A stretch of DNA of 64,000 nucleotides from Rheinheimera mesophila (GCF_000986865.1 NZ_LAVS01000007.1:53877-117876); one strand, 5' to 3'; counted from the stretch's first letter, positions 19,007 through 29,930 are shown. The notes: generated by a model from the letters alone, not told the origin. A program made the numbers and translations.

Positions 19007-19657
19007 TCAGAATACGGCCACTTTATCTAAAAACCGTGCTCCGGGCTCAGACAATAACCAGAGTAAAAAACAACTATTGCCGTAAATCACAAAACGGAAT
19101 TCACGTTGAAAAGGCACTTTATGTACTTTATGGCGCAAACGTTTTTGTGCGACTAAAGCACCAGGCCAGCCTCCTATCAGACTAAACATTTGTAAACTCT
19201 CTTCCGGTAAACGGCTACTGTGGCCGCTGGCAGCCAGTTTTTTATCTAGTTGATACAACCAGTAAGTAAAAAGACTGGCTTCGAGATAAAACAAAGGCAC
19301 AGTAAAAGCGAAGGAACCTGCCAGTAATGACAGCAGCAGTAAGGCAAAAAACAAGTAACGGAAATACCAGGCGTGTTGCTGGATTTGAGTGAAGTTTGGC
19401 CCTGCTGCGTCAGCCCGTTTTTCCAACAGGGCCGGTCTATCCTCAAACTGCAGCAAAACAGCGTAACAGCGCTGTTGTTGGTCCAATCTCACTTGGAAGC
19501 TGAGTTTATCACCGTGCTGTGGACGTCTGGCCGGAGCCTGGCTGAAATCGCGGATATGAAAAAATAGCCGCTCTGTGTTATCCGTGATGACAAAACCAAA
19601 ACCTTTATCGTCACGCCAGTAGCAGACTGTGCCTTGCAACCTTGAGAGATGAGCCAT
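19007..19657 (-). CDS. cold-shock domain + DUF1294 membrane protein
   Basis: The protein has about 216 residues. The N-terminal ~65 residues form a cold-shock/OB domain, with GTVCYWRDDKGFGFV matching RNP1 and RLFFHIRDF matching RNP2. Next is a linker, then two or three transmembrane segments (about 95-145), and a C-terminal DUF1294 block with LIGGWPGALVAQK and FQREFRF. CSD-DUF1294 fusions are a known family of unknown role; a membrane-tethered nucleic-acid-binding protein is an inference. A GTG three codons upstream is an alternative start. It lies between pilA and nadC on the minus strand. Confidence 0.85.
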   Translation of the reverse strand: MAHLSRLQGTVCYWRDDKGFGFVITDNTERLFFHIRDFSQAPARRPQHGDKLSFQVRLDQQQRCYAVLLQFEDRPALLEKRADAAGPNFTQIQQHAWYFRYLFFALLLLSLLAGSFAFTVPLFYLEASLFTYWLYQLDKKLAASGHSSRLPEESLQMFSLIGGWPGALVAQKRLRHKVHKVPFQREFRFVIYGNSCFLLWLLSEPGARFLDKVAVF

Positions 19658-19773
19658 GGTGATCACAGCTTTGCGGGAACACTAACCAAAGTGTATCAGC
19701 CTTTTATGGCTTTGCCGCAAGCTGCGACGAATGGCTGCAGATCAGAACAAAGGTCTGAGCGGCAGAGTTCGGC

Positions 19774-20649
<876 letters not shown>

Positions 20650-20694
20650 TTATAGTTCCGGTGTGGTAACAGGCCAGAAGCCTGTGATTAAACA

Positions 20695-21213
20695 TTAGCG
20701 TTGGATGAGCTTCAGCTCATCCTGTTGTTGGCTGAATTCTAATTGTTTTAACGCACTCATGCCTAACAAAATCTCAGTGCCATGCAAGCCGGGCGTGATA
20801 CTGGCGCGTATGTCGGTAAGCACAATATCACCCAGTTGCAGACTATCGAGCCGACTGTCATAGGCCGTAGTAAGGCCGTTGGCTGTGCTGACCTGATAAC
20901 GCCGACCTTTGCTCATGCCGAGCTTTTGTGCGGCCTGTTCAGAGACGGCCACTACCGTAGCGCCAGTATCCAGCATAAACTCCATAGGCACCCCATTAAA
21001 CAGAGCAGTGCCCACATAGTGGCCAGCCTTATTGCGTTTGAGTATTGTGACTTTTTCACCACCACTGCCAATCTGACTTTGTAGCTGCTGATTTGGGTTT
21101 ATTTGTAACGAAATCTGATCTTCAAAAAACCAGTACAGCAGCCCAAGCAACAGCAGCCAACTGATCCAGCTAAATAAACGGCCTAATTTAGTTGTATTGT
21201 CAGATGCTTGCAT
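20695..21213 (-). CDS. retropepsin-like aspartic protease (TIGR02281 type)
   Basis: The 172 residues comprise an N-terminal membrane anchor (about residues 12-30), a linker, and a single retropepsin domain (about 60-170). The catalytic motif FMLDTGATVVAVS sits after the flap-like strand VGTALFNGVPME, and a late LLGMSAL motif matches the family. Clan AA proteins with one domain act as homodimers. The periplasmic substrate is unknown. It is divergent from ampD, with about 77 bp between starts. Confidence 0.85.
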   Translation of the reverse strand: MQASDNTTKLGRLFSWISWLLLLGLLYWFFEDQISLQINPNQQLQSQIGSGGEKVTILKRNKAGHYVGTALFNGVPMEFMLDTGATVVAVSEQAAQKLGMSKGRRYQVSTANGLTTAYDSRLDSLQLGDIVLTDIRASITPGLHGTEILLGMSALKQLEFSQQQDELKLIQR

Positions 21214-21290
21214 TCCAAAGTCTCAGGGTTGACAATAAAGGCTCCAGCTTAACCGAGCATGAAGCGCATTTGCAAAACAGGATCGACAGG

Positions 21291-21839
21291 GTGAATCAAC
21301 ATCAGGTTTCCTTTGAGCTTGAACAGCGGCCAAGTCCACATTGGAACTTAAGGCCGCGTGACACTGATATCAGCCTGTTGGTGATCCATTGCATCAGTTT
21401 GCCTGCGGGTCAGTTCGGCAACAGTTATATTGACGATTTATTTATGGGGGTGTTGGACAGCTCGGCCGATCCCAGTTTTGCCGATTTAGCTGGCCTAAGA
21501 GTGTCTTCACATTGTGTTATTTTCAGAAACGGTTTAGTCCGACAGTATGTGCCTTTTCATTTACGCGCCTGGCACGCCGGTGTATCGGAATTTGGTGGGC
21601 GGCCAAACTGTAATGATTATTCGATAGGGATCGAATTGGAGGGGACAGAGCATCAGCCTTATACCGATGCTCAGTACCAAAGTCTGGTGCTGTTAACCAG
21701 AAAACTAATGCAAGACTTTCCGGCAATCACGCCGGAGCGTATTGTGGGACATCAGCAGATTGCGCCGGGTCGGAAAACCGATCCTGGTCCGTCGTTTGAC
21801 TGGGACCGTTATCAATCTGCGTTAAAGGAGAGTGGATAA
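21291..21839 (+). CDS. ampD: 1,6-anhydro-N-acetylmuramyl-L-alanine amidase AmpD
   Basis: AmpD is the cytoplasmic zinc amidase of peptidoglycan recycling; it removes the stem peptide from anhydroMurNAc-peptides and so keeps the beta-lactamase inducer low. The GTG at 21291 gives VNQHQVSFELEQRPSPHWNLRP, close to the usual N-terminus, and 182 residues, the family length. An AGGA site lies 8 bases upstream. The frame extends to an ATG at 21192, but that would overlap the divergent protease gene. Zinc ligands are visible in VIHCISLP, GHQQIAP and KTDPGPSFDW. The stop overlaps the ampE start region (TAAATG). Confidence 0.95.
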   Translation: MNQHQVSFELEQRPSPHWNLRPRDTDISLLVIHCISLPAGQFGNSYIDDLFMGVLDSSADPSFADLAGLRVSSHCVIFRNGLVRQYVPFHLRAWHAGVSEFGGRPNCNDYSIGIELEGTEHQPYTDAQYQSLVLLTRKLMQDFPAITPERIVGHQQIAPGRKTDPGPSFDWDRYQSALKESG

Positions 21840-22727
21840 ATGACCTTGATCAGTATGCTTATCGCCTTAATTATCGAGCGGCTGGCGGTTCGCAGCGAGG
21901 CCTGGCAGTTTTTGTTTTATGCCAAAAAGTACCTGTCTCTAAGCCATAATTCGGCTTTGTCTAAATTATCTTCCGACAGCAAAGGCCAGTACCTCTGGCT
22001 GCTGTTACCTGGCCTGGTATACGCTCTGTTGCTGTGGTTAATCGACAGCAGTCTGGTGACTTTAGTTCTTAATACGCTGGTGTTACTGGTGTGTATTGGC
22101 TGCTGGCATTATCGCCAGTTGTACAAGCAGTATTTAAATGCCAGCGAAAGAGCGGACAACGAAGCTAGCTTTTTGACGATGCAACAGGTCAGCGCCGATG
22201 TGGGTTTAACGGATACAGATTTAAGTTATGGTCAGCGTTTGGTCTGGCTGAATTTTCGCTACTACGCGGCAGTGTTGTTCTGGTTTGCCATTTTAGGCGG
22301 AGCTGGAGCTATCACTTATGCGTTGCTGCGTCAGATGAATGAACCTGTCAGTTGGGATAAACCGATGAAACTGGCGGAAGAAGGCGATGTAAGCGCTGAA
22401 TTTGTGCACGCTTCGCCTGATATTCCTGCGGTGTTCCAGCAGTTGATGTTCTGGGCGGATTGGCTGCCAGCGCGGTTATTTGGCGTGGGTTTGGCCTTGG
22501 TTGGTCATTTCTCCCGCGCTTCAGCGGCTTTGTTAGCCTTCTTAGGCGACTTCACAACACCGGCAGACAAAGTGGTCACTACGGTAGCCAAAGCGGCCGA
22601 ACCTTTGCCGGATGATGCCTATAACTGTGCTGAAGAAACTTCGTGCATGGTGCAGTTAGCTAAGCGTAATGTATTGTTTTTCCTTGCATTAGTGGCGGTA
22701 TTAACACTGTCAGGCTGGCTGCGTTAA
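21840..22727 (+). CDS. ampE: inner-membrane protein AmpE
   Basis: AmpE is a polytopic membrane protein always linked to ampD; its role in beta-lactamase signalling is poorly defined. The 295 residues start MTLISMLIALIIERL, as in the family, and show four hydrophobic blocks (about residues 50-90, 140-165, 200-235 and 275-293). It begins directly after the ampD stop, so the two form an operon, which ends at a strong hairpin terminator. Confidence 0.93.
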   Translation: MTLISMLIALIIERLAVRSEAWQFLFYAKKYLSLSHNSALSKLSSDSKGQYLWLLLPGLVYALLLWLIDSSLVTLVLNTLVLLVCIGCWHYRQLYKQYLNASERADNEASFLTMQQVSADVGLTDTDLSYGQRLVWLNFRYYAAVLFWFAILGGAGAITYALLRQMNEPVSWDKPMKLAEEGDVSAEFVHASPDIPAVFQQLMFWADWLPARLFGVGLALVGHFSRASAALLAFLGDFTTPADKVVTTVAKAAEPLPDDAYNCAEETSCMVQLAKRNVLFFLALVAVLTLSGWLR

Positions 22728-22738
22728 AGTGACTAATT

Positions 22739-22766
22739 AAAAAAAGCAGCTTCGGCTGCTTTTTTT
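22739..22766 (+). terminator. intrinsic terminator of ampDE
   Basis: AAAAAGCAGC and GCTGCTTTTT flank a TTCG tetraloop and are followed by more T residues. Confidence 0.9.
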
Positions 22767-22967
22767 ATGTCCATGGAAGGACGGTATGTCGCAACTGTAG
22801 GGAACAGTGTTGCGACGATGTCCATGGAAGGACGGTATGTCGCAACTGTAGGGGTGATAGCGGTCTTTCGACATGCCAACAATTTGGCATTTCGCCGATA
22901 TCACGCCTTCGCGTCTGGCGAAGGCCGGGCTTTTGTTGCGACGATGTCCATGGAAGGACGGCATGTA
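22767..22967. repeat. palindromic repeat cluster around ATGTCCATGGAAGGACGG
   Basis: The core ATGTCCATGGAAGGACGG occurs three times, at 22767, 22818 and 22944. The middle copy is enclosed by perfect 8-bp arms GTTGCGAC (22809-22816) and GTCGCAAC (22839-22846). The first copy has only the right arm and the third only the left arm. Between the second and third copies lie further hairpins, ATGCCAA/TTGGCAT and CCTTCGC/GCGAAGG. A minus-strand ORF across the block is made of these repeats and is not a gene. The block looks like a composite of extragenic palindromic repeats; its function is unknown. Confidence 0.85.
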
Positions 22968-22974
22968 CTCATAC

Positions 22975-22991
22975 TAATGGTCAGACCAATT
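22975..22991 (+). promoter_or_regulatory. distal PdhR-type operator
   Basis: TAATGGTCAGACCAATT contains GGT-NNN-ACC half-sites with one asymmetric base compared with the ideal palindrome. It lies 145 bp upstream of a perfect operator before pdhR. The equal phase suggests a second PdhR site, possibly for looping. Confidence 0.6.
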
Positions 22992-23074
22992 TTATTGCTA
23001 TCTTTTTCTCTGTTTTTTTCTGAGCTTTTACTCTAATTATTTAGCCGCTTTGGTCGCATAATTCTGCAGTTTAA

Positions 23075-23103
23075 TTTACAGTTTGATTCCTTTCTGCTAA
23101 GTT
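23075..23103 (+). promoter_or_regulatory. candidate pdhR-aceEF promoter
   Basis: TTTACA (-35) is followed after 17 bases by TAAGTT (-10). The predicted start near 23110 puts the perfect PdhR operator at about +11 to +27, the position the operator occupies in E. coli. Confidence 0.5.
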
Positions 23104-23119
23104 ATGCCGCATAAAATTT

Positions 23120-23136
23120 AATTGGTAAGACCAATT
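23120..23136 (+). promoter_or_regulatory. PdhR operator
   Basis: AATTGGTAAGACCAATT is a perfect palindromic PdhR box (ATTGGTNNNACCAAT), and as I recall it is identical to the E. coli pdhR operator. It lies 47 bp before the pdhR ATG. Pyruvate-relieved autorepression of the operon is the known mode in enterics and is the expected mode here. Confidence 0.85.
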
Positions 23137-23182
23137 TACAAGTGGTCAATGCAAAAACCAAACGCTTAACATCAGGGTGACA

Positions 23183-23944
23183 ATGTCCAGTCTGAGAATC
23201 AAACCTGCCAAATTGTCCGACCAAATAGTCCAGCAACTGGAGCATATGCTGCTGGAAGGCACTTTTACGCCCGGACAAAAGTTACCGCCTGAGCGTGAAC
23301 TGGCGCTGCAGTTTGATGTCTCCCGTCCATCCTTGCGCGAAGCCATCCAGAAACTCGAAGCCAAAGGTTTAGTCAGTCGCCGTCAGGGCGGTGGTACTTA
23401 TGTTTGCGAAAATCTGGCAGTAGGTTTGACTGACCCATTATTTGCATTGATTGGTCGTCATCCGGAGTCGCAATTTGATTTATTAGAGTTTCGTCATGCG
23501 TTAGAGGGTATCTGCGCTTATTACGCCGCTTTGCGTGGCACACAAGCAGACTTTGAGCTGATTAAACAACGCTACGAAGAAATTTGTGCTGCCCAGCAGC
23601 AACAGGATTTAGACGCTGAAGCGCGGTCGGTAGGCCAGTTTTATTCGGCGGTGGCAGAGGCATCGCATAATGTGGTGCTTTTGCATTTGGTGCGCGGCTT
23701 AACGCCGCTGGTGGAGCAAAACATCAAGTTAAACCTTGAAGTTTTGCGGGAAAAAGAAGGCATAGTGAGCCAGCTAAATTCGCACAGGCATCGCCTGATG
23801 CAAGCGGTGATCAATGGCGAGCCGGAGCAAGCCCGGCAAGCCAGCAACAGCCATTTGGCCTTTATCGAAGAGGCATTGCTGGAAGCTGACCGGGAGCGCT
23901 CACGCATTGAACGCTCGCTCAGACGTTCGCAACAGAGCGAATGA
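23183..23944 (+). CDS. pdhR: pyruvate dehydrogenase complex repressor PdhR
   Basis: PdhR is a GntR/FadR-family regulator that senses pyruvate and represses its own operon. The 253 residues have a winged-helix domain (about 10-75, with LPPERELALQFDVSRPSLREAI and RRQGGGTYV) and a C-terminal FCD ligand-binding domain (about 95-225, with the LEFRHALEG and EASHNVVLLHL segments). The ATG at 23183 is preceded by AGGG; a GTG two codons upstream is an alternative. It heads the operon pdhR-aceE-aceF and is preceded by two operator-like palindromes. Confidence 0.96.
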   Translation: MSSLRIKPAKLSDQIVQQLEHMLLEGTFTPGQKLPPERELALQFDVSRPSLREAIQKLEAKGLVSRRQGGGTYVCENLAVGLTDPLFALIGRHPESQFDLLEFRHALEGICAYYAALRGTQADFELIKQRYEEICAAQQQQDLDAEARSVGQFYSAVAEASHNVVLLHLVRGLTPLVEQNIKLNLEVLREKEGIVSQLNSHRHRLMQAVINGEPEQARQASNSHLAFIEEALLEADRERSRIERSLRRSQQSE

Positions 23945-24012
23945 GCGTAAGCATACTTTTTAACTGTTAATGTTCCGCGCTCTGGCGTGGAACTGATTAA
24001 GGAAACTTTGAT

Positions 24013-26679
24013 ATGTCTGAAGTCAATAAGATTGACATCGACGCGCTCGAAACCAAAGAATGGTTAGAGGCTCTTGAATCTGTAGTTCGCACCGAAGGTG
24101 TAGAGCGCGCTCAGTTCCTGTTAGAACAAGTGCTGGAACAGGCTCGCCTGGAAGGCGTGGATATGCCAACAGGCATCACCACCAATTACATCAATACCAT
24201 ACCGCCACAGCAGGAACCTGCCTATCCGGGTGATGTCAATCTGGAAAAACGTATCCGCTCCGTGATCCGCTGGAACGCTATTATGATAGTGCTGCGCGCT
24301 TCGAAAAAAGAGCTGGATTTAGGTGGCCACATGGCATCTTACCAGTCGTCTGCTGCCTTTTACGAAACCTGCTTTAACCACTTCTTCCGTGCGCCGAATG
24401 AAAAAGATGGCGGCGATTTGGTCTATTACCAGGGCCATATTTCTCCGGGTATTTATGCCCGTGCTTTTGTTGAAGGCCGTTTAACCGCCGATCAGTTGGA
24501 TAACTTCCGTCAGGAAGTGGGTGGTGAAGGTTTATCTTCGTACCCACACCCTAAATTAATGCCTGAATTCTGGCAATTCCCTACGGTATCTATGGGTTTA
24601 GGTCCTATTACGTCTATTTATCAGGCGCGTTTCCTGAAGTATTTAGAAGGCCGCGGTTTAAAAGATACCAGCGCACAACGTGTGTACGCCTTCTTAGGTG
24701 ACGGTGAGATGGATGAGCCGGAAAGCCGTGGTTCTTTATCTTTTGCTGCCCGTGAAAAACTGGATAACCTGTGTTTCCTGGTCAACTGTAACCTGCAGCG
24801 TTTAGACGGTCCTGTAATGGGCAACGGTAAAATTATCCAGGAACTGGAAGGTTTATTCCGTGGCGCTGGCTGGAACGTGATTAAAGTGGTTTGGGGCAGT
24901 GGCTGGGACAAGCTGCTGGCCAAAGACACCACAGGCAAGTTACTGCAACTGATGAACGAAACTGTCGACGGTGACTATCAAACCTACAAAGCCAAAGACG
25001 GTGCTTATGTACGTCAGCATTTCTTCGGCCGTTACCCTGAAACTGCCGCTTTAGTGGCGGATATGACAGACGAAGAAATCTTCGCGTTAAAACGTGGTGG
25101 TCATGAGCCGTCCAAGTTATACGCAGCTTTCAAAGCGGCGCAGGAAACTAAAGGCCGCCCTACTGTCATTTTGGCCAAAACCATTAAAGGGTATGGCATG
25201 GGTGAAGCGGCGGAAGGCAAAAACATTGCGCACCAGGTCAAGAAAATGGATATGACCCATGTGCTGCAAATCCGTAAGCGCCTGGGTCTGGAAGACTACA
25301 TCAGCGAAGAAGATGTGCAGTCTCTGCCTTATATTCAATTGCCTGAAGGCTCACCTGAACATCAGTATCTGCATGCCCGTCGGAAAGCCTTAAACGGCTA
25401 CACGCCAGTGCGTTTACCGAATTTCACCAAGCCTCTGACACTGCCGGAGCTGAATGTATTCGAGCCTCTGTTAGAAGAGCAAAAGCGCGAAATTTCAACC
25501 ACTATGGCTTTTGTCCGTGCGCTGAACGTGCTGTTAAAAGACCCGAATATCGGCCAGCAAATTGTGCCTATTATTGCCGACGAAGCCCGTACTTTTGGTA
25601 TGGAAGGTTTATTCCGTCAGATTGGTATTTATAACCCACGTGGCCAGACCTACACGCCGGAAGACCGCGCTGTAGTGTCTTACTATAAAGAAGAAACTTC
25701 AGGTCAGGTGCTGCAGGAAGGTATCAACGAGCTGGGTGCTATGGCGTCGTGGGTGGCTGCTGCAACCTCTTACAGCACCAACGATCTGCCGATGATCCCG
25801 TTCTACATTTACTACTCGATGTTTGGTTTCCAGCGTGTTGGCGATATGGCCTGGTTGGCCGGTGATCAACAAGCCCGTGGTTTCCTGTTAGGCGCTACGG
25901 CTGGCCGGACCACCTTAAACGGTGAAGGCTTACAACACGAAGATGGTCATAGCCACATTCTGGCAGGCACAGTACCTAACTGTATTTCCTATGACCCGAC
26001 TTACTCGTATGAGCTGGCAGTGATCATTCAGGATGGTATCCGCCGTATGTACGGTGCTTCTCAGGAAAATATTTACTACTACATCACCGTAATGAACGAA
26101 AACTACCATCACCCGGCCATGCCTGCTGGTGCTGAAGAAGGTATTCGTCGTGGTATATATAAACTGGAAACTCATGCTGGCGACAAAGCCAAAGTTCAGT
26201 TGTTAGGCAGCGGTACCATCATGAATGAAGTGCGTAAAGCGGCTGAGATTTTAAGTGAAGATTATGGCGTGGGTTCAGATGTGTTCTCTGTCACTTCATT
26301 TAACGAGCTGGCTCGTGATGGTCAGGATTGTGAGCGATACAACATGCTGCATCCTATGGCAGAAGAAAAAGTGCCATATATTGCCAAAGTGCTGGGCACA
26401 GCGCCTGCTATTGCAGCCACTGACTATATGAAAAACTATGCTGATCAGGTGCGCTCTTTTGTGCCTGCGGTGTCTTATAAAGTTCTGGGTACAGATGGTT
26501 TTGGCCGTTCTGATAGCCGTGAAAATCTGCGTCGTCACTTTGAAGTGAACGCGGGTTACATAGTTCTGGCGTCGTTACGTGAGCTGGCGAAACGTGGTGA
26601 AATCGACAAGCAGTTAGTGGCAGATGCCATTGCCCGTTTTGGTATCGACACCAACAAAACTAACCCACTGTACGCATAA
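24013..26679 (+). CDS. aceE: pyruvate dehydrogenase E1 component AceE
   Basis: AceE is the thiamine-diphosphate-dependent homodimeric E1 that decarboxylates pyruvate and acetylates lipoyl groups on AceF. The 888 residues match the homodimeric E1 family. The ThDP motif begins [10 protein letters not shown] (about residue 230) and continues to the [11 protein letters not shown] segment. The C-terminal half carries the transketolase-like pyrimidine domain ([20 protein letters not shown]). It follows pdhR by 68 bp, a gap that contains a GTTCC/GGAAC hairpin, and precedes aceF by 11 bp. Confidence 0.98.
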   Translation: MSEVNKIDIDALETKEWLEALESVVRTEGVERAQFLLEQVLEQARLEGVDMPTGITTNYINTIPPQQEPAYPGDVNLEKRIRSVIRWNAIMIVLRASKKELDLGGHMASYQSSAAFYETCFNHFFRAPNEKDGGDLVYYQGHISPGIYARAFVEGRLTADQLDNFRQEVGGEGLSSYPHPKLMPEFWQFPTVSMGLGPITSIYQARFLKYLEGRGLKDTSAQRVYAFLGDGEMDEPESRGSLSFAAREKLDNLCFLVNCNLQRLDGPVMGNGKIIQELEGLFRGAGWNVIKVVWGSGWDKLLAKDTTGKLLQLMNETVDGDYQTYKAKDGAYVRQHFFGRYPETAALVADMTDEEIFALKRGGHEPSKLYAAFKAAQETKGRPTVILAKTIKGYGMGEAAEGKNIAHQVKKMDMTHVLQIRKRLGLEDYISEEDVQSLPYIQLPEGSPEHQYLHARRKALNGYTPVRLPNFTKPLTLPELNVFEPLLEEQKREISTTMAFVRALNVLLKDPNIGQQIVPIIADEARTFGMEGLFRQIGIYNPRGQTYTPEDRAVVSYYKEETSGQVLQEGINELGAMASWVAAATSYSTNDLPMIPFYIYYSMFGFQRVGDMAWLAGDQQARGFLLGATAGRTTLNGEGLQHEDGHSHILAGTVPNCISYDPTYSYELAVIIQDGIRRMYGASQENIYYYITVMNENYHHPAMPAGAEEGIRRGIYKLETHAGDKAKVQLLGSGTIMNEVRKAAEILSEDYGVGSDVFSVTSFNELARDGQDCERYNMLHPMAEEKVPYIAKVLGTAPAIAATDYMKNYADQVRSFVPAVSYKVLGTDGFGRSDSRENLRRHFEVNAGYIVLASLRELAKRGEIDKQLVADAIARFGIDTNKTNPLYA

Positions 26680-26690
26680 GAGGATTTGTC

Positions 26691-28316
26691 ATGACGATTG
26701 AAATTCATGTGCCGGACATAGGTGCGGATGAAGTGGAAGTCACCGAAGTACTGGTGAAGGTGGGCGACAAAGTTGCACTGGACCAGTCGTTGTTATCGGT
26801 CGAAGGCGACAAGGCGTCGATGGAAGTTCCGGCTATTGAAGCTGGTACTGTGAAAGAAATCAAAGTGAAAGCCGGTGATAAAGTAAAAACCGGTTCATTG
26901 ATTATGGTCTTCGAAGCTGAAGGTGCTGCCGTTGCTGCACCAGCAGCAGCTCCGGCGCCTGCAGCAACAGCCGCTCCTGTTGCTGCCGCTCCTGCTACTC
27001 CGGCTGCGGTAGAGTTAAAAGAAGTTCAGGTACCTGATATCGGTGGTGACGCCGTTGAAGTGACGGAAGTGATGGTGAAAGTCGGCGACACTGTTGCCGC
27101 TGACCAATCGCTGTTGTCGGTGGAAGGCGATAAAGCCTCGATGGAAGTGCCAGCACCATTTGCCGGTACTGTGAAAGAAATCAAAGTGAAAGTGGGCGAT
27201 AAAGTACAAACAGGCTCCTTGGTGTTTGTCTTTGAAGTGGCAGGCAGTGCTCCTGCTGTTGCTGCAACGGTCGCTGCTCCGGCTGCTGTTGCTGCGCCAG
27301 CTCCGGTCGCAGCGCCTGCACCTGCAGTATCAGCGCCGGCTGCAGCGCCATCTGCGCCAGCAGGCGAATTTACCGAGAATCAGGCTTATGCTCATGCATC
27401 CCCTGTGGTGCGTCGTTTAGCCCGTGAATTTGGTGTCGATTTAAGCAAAGTCACAGGCACAGCCCGCAAAGGCCGCGTACAGCGCGAAGATGTGCAAAAT
27501 TATGTGAAAAATATTCTTGCGCAAGTGGCCTCAGGCAAAGGTAACGTTACCAGCAGTAGCAACAGTGTGGGCTTTGATTTAATCCCCTGGCCGAAAGTGG
27601 ATTTCAGCAAGTTTGGCACTGTCGAAGAAAAACCACTGTCCCGTATTCAGAAATTGTCCGGTGCTAACTTACACCGCAACTGGGTGCGTATCCCGCATGT
27701 GACTCAGTTTGATGAAGCCGATATCACCACCCTGGAAGAGTTCCGCAAAGAGCAAAATGCACTGGCTGATAAAAAGAAAATGGGTGTCAAATACACCCCA
27801 TTGGTTTTTATTATGAAAGCCGTGGCCAAGGCGCTGGAGGAATTCCCAACCTTTAACAGCTCATTATCAGAAGACGGCTCCAGCCTTATTCTGAAGAAGT
27901 ATGTGCATTTAGGTATAGCGGTCGACACGCCAAATGGCTTAGTGGTGCCTGTGGTACGTGATGTCAATAAAAAAGGCATTATCGAATTATCGCGTGAGCT
28001 GCAGGATATTTCAGCCAAAGCCCGTGAAGGCAAGCTGACGGCTGCAGATATGCAGGGTGGCTGTTTCACTATTTCCAGCTTAGGTGGTATTGGTGGTACG
28101 GCCTTTACGCCTATCGTCAACGCGCCTGAAGTGGCTATTTTGGGTGTGTCTAAATCGGATATCAAACCGAAGTGGAATGGCAAAGAATTTGAACCACGCC
28201 TGATGGTACCTTTGTCCGTGTCCTATGACCATAGAGTGATTGACGGTGCTTTAGCGGCGCGTTTTACTGCGACTTTGGCCTCTTATCTGGCCGATATCCG
28301 TCAGATCATTATGTAA
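26691..28316 (+). CDS. aceF: pyruvate dehydrogenase E2, dihydrolipoyl acetyltransferase AceF
   Basis: AceF forms the core of the pyruvate dehydrogenase complex and transfers acetyl groups to CoA. The 541-residue protein has two lipoyl domains (about 1-75 and 107-180), each with the lipoylated lysine in [10 protein letters not shown]. Flexible Ala/Pro-rich linkers join these to a peripheral subunit-binding domain (about 230-270, [13 protein letters not shown]) and the catalytic domain with the C-terminal [12 protein letters not shown] motif. Two lipoyl domains rather than the three of E. coli resembles the Pseudomonas enzyme. Confidence 0.97.
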   Translation: MTIEIHVPDIGADEVEVTEVLVKVGDKVALDQSLLSVEGDKASMEVPAIEAGTVKEIKVKAGDKVKTGSLIMVFEAEGAAVAAPAAAPAPAATAAPVAAAPATPAAVELKEVQVPDIGGDAVEVTEVMVKVGDTVAADQSLLSVEGDKASMEVPAPFAGTVKEIKVKVGDKVQTGSLVFVFEVAGSAPAVAATVAAPAAVAAPAPVAAPAPAVSAPAAAPSAPAGEFTENQAYAHASPVVRRLAREFGVDLSKVTGTARKGRVQREDVQNYVKNILAQVASGKGNVTSSSNSVGFDLIPWPKVDFSKFGTVEEKPLSRIQKLSGANLHRNWVRIPHVTQFDEADITTLEEFRKEQNALADKKKMGVKYTPLVFIMKAVAKALEEFPTFNSSLSEDGSSLILKKYVHLGIAVDTPNGLVVPVVRDVNKKGIIELSRELQDISAKAREGKLTAADMQGGCFTISSLGGIGGTAFTPIVNAPEVAILGVSKSDIKPKWNGKEFEPRLMVPLSVSYDHRVIDGALAARFTATLASYLADIRQIIM

Positions 28317-28455
28317 AACAACAGTGAAAGTTGTGCCGTGTTCTGAAAAGTTACGGGACATCTTTCAGGCGGGGTGATAAAATTCCGCCACTTTTATTTC
28401 CTGGCTGCCCGCGTATGCGGGTGGCTATCTTAGCCAAAGATAAAAAGGTAAACCG

Positions 28456-29868
28456 ATGAGCAACGAAATCAAAACTCAAGTGGTGGTGTTAGGCGCTGGC
28501 CCTGGTGGATATTCTGCAGCATTTCGCGCTGCTGACTTAGGTCTGGAAGTGACTTTAGTTGAAGCACGCAGCACACTTGGTGGTGTTTGTTTAAATGTTG
28601 GCTGTATCCCATCTAAAGCGTTATTACATGTGGCCAAAGTGATCGACGATGCCCGTGAGATGGCCTCTCACGGTGTAACTTTTGGTGCACCACAAATTGA
28701 CTTAGACAAAATCCGCGCCTGGAAAGACAAAGTAGTAGGTCAGTTGACCAACGGCTTAGCCGGCATGTCAAAAATGCGTAAAGTCAAAGTCGTGACTGGC
28801 TACGGTAAATTCACTGGCCCAAATACATTAGTGGCCGGGGATACCACCATCACTTTTGAACACGCCATTATCGCTGCTGGTTCTGAGCCTGTGGCTCTGC
28901 CATTTATTCCAAAAGATGACCCACGGGTGATCGATTCAACCGGTGCGCTGGAATTAAAAGATATTCCTGGCGAAATGCTGGTGTTAGGTGGCGGTATCAT
29001 TGGTTTAGAGATGGGGACTGTGTACCGTGCTTTAGGCTCTAAAGTGTCTGTAGTAGAGTTTGCTGACCAACTGGTTCCTGCGGCTGATGCGGATCTGGTG
29101 AAGGTGTACACCAAGTACAACAAAGACAACTTCAACATTATGCTGTCGACGAAAGTGACGGCTGTAGAAGCCAAAGCTGATGGCTTGTATGTGACTTTCG
29201 AAGGCAAAAACGCACCGGCCTCACCAGTTCGTTACGACAAAATTTTAGTGGCTGTGGGTCGTCGTCCAAATGGCGCGCTGTTAGATGCAGCTAAAGCTGG
29301 TGTCAACGTGGATGAGCGTGGTTTTATCAATGTAGATAAACAACTGCGTACCAATGTACCTCATATCTACGCTATTGGTGATGTGATTGGTCAGCCAATG
29401 TTAGCGCACAAAGCTGTACATGAAGGTCACGTCGCTGCTGAAGTGATCTCTGGCCTGAAGCATTTCTTCGACCCACGTTGCATTCCATCTGTGGCTTACA
29501 CAGATCCGGAAATGGCATGGGTAGGACTCACTGAAAAAGAAGCTAAAGAAAAAGGTGTTGCTGTTGAAACCGCCACTTTCCCTTGGGCTGCTTCTGGCCG
29601 TGCTATCGCTTCAGCCCGTACTGAAGGCTTCACTAAGTTAATTTTCGACAAAGAAACGCACCGTATTTTAGGTGGCGCTATTGTTGGTATTAACGCCGGT
29701 GAAATGTTAGGCGAAATCTGTTTAGCCGTAGAAATGGGTGCAGATGCTGAAGACATCGCTCTGACCATCCATGCTCACCCGACGTTAAACGAATCTATTG
29801 GCTTAGCCGCTGAGATTTACGAAGGTTCTATCACTGACCTGCCAAATCCAAAAGCTAAGAAAAAATAA
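28456..29868 (+). CDS. lpdA: dihydrolipoamide dehydrogenase (E3)
   Basis: E3 is the flavoprotein that reoxidises dihydrolipoyl groups of pyruvate and 2-oxoglutarate dehydrogenases and passes electrons to NAD. The 470 residues contain the FAD dinucleotide motif LGAGPGGYSAAF, the redox disulfide GGVCLNVGCIPSK (about residues 41-53), the NAD-binding GGGIIGLEMG loop, and the C-terminal active-site base region HAHPTLNES. A 139-bp gap from aceF without a terminator suggests both read-through and a separate lpd promoter. Confidence 0.98.
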   Translation: MSNEIKTQVVVLGAGPGGYSAAFRAADLGLEVTLVEARSTLGGVCLNVGCIPSKALLHVAKVIDDAREMASHGVTFGAPQIDLDKIRAWKDKVVGQLTNGLAGMSKMRKVKVVTGYGKFTGPNTLVAGDTTITFEHAIIAAGSEPVALPFIPKDDPRVIDSTGALELKDIPGEMLVLGGGIIGLEMGTVYRALGSKVSVVEFADQLVPAADADLVKVYTKYNKDNFNIMLSTKVTAVEAKADGLYVTFEGKNAPASPVRYDKILVAVGRRPNGALLDAAKAGVNVDERGFINVDKQLRTNVPHIYAIGDVIGQPMLAHKAVHEGHVAAEVISGLKHFFDPRCIPSVAYTDPEMAWVGLTEKEAKEKGVAVETATFPWAASGRAIASARTEGFTKLIFDKETHRILGGAIVGINAGEMLGEICLAVEMGADAEDIALTIHAHPTLNESIGLAAEIYEGSITDLPNPKAKKK

Positions 29869-29897
29869 ACTGACTGTTCGCTAACAGACAGCGCAAT

Positions 29898-29930
29898 AAC
29901 CGGCAACTGCTTCGCATTGCCGGTTTTTTA
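29898..29930 (+). terminator. intrinsic terminator after lpdA
   Basis: AACCGGCAA and TTGCCGGTT flank a 10-base loop and are followed by a T-run. Confidence 0.9.

Noticed and set aside
22737..22964. 75-codon minus-strand ORF with repeated PSFHGH segments
   Set aside because: It is a translation of the palindromic repeat block, not a conserved gene.
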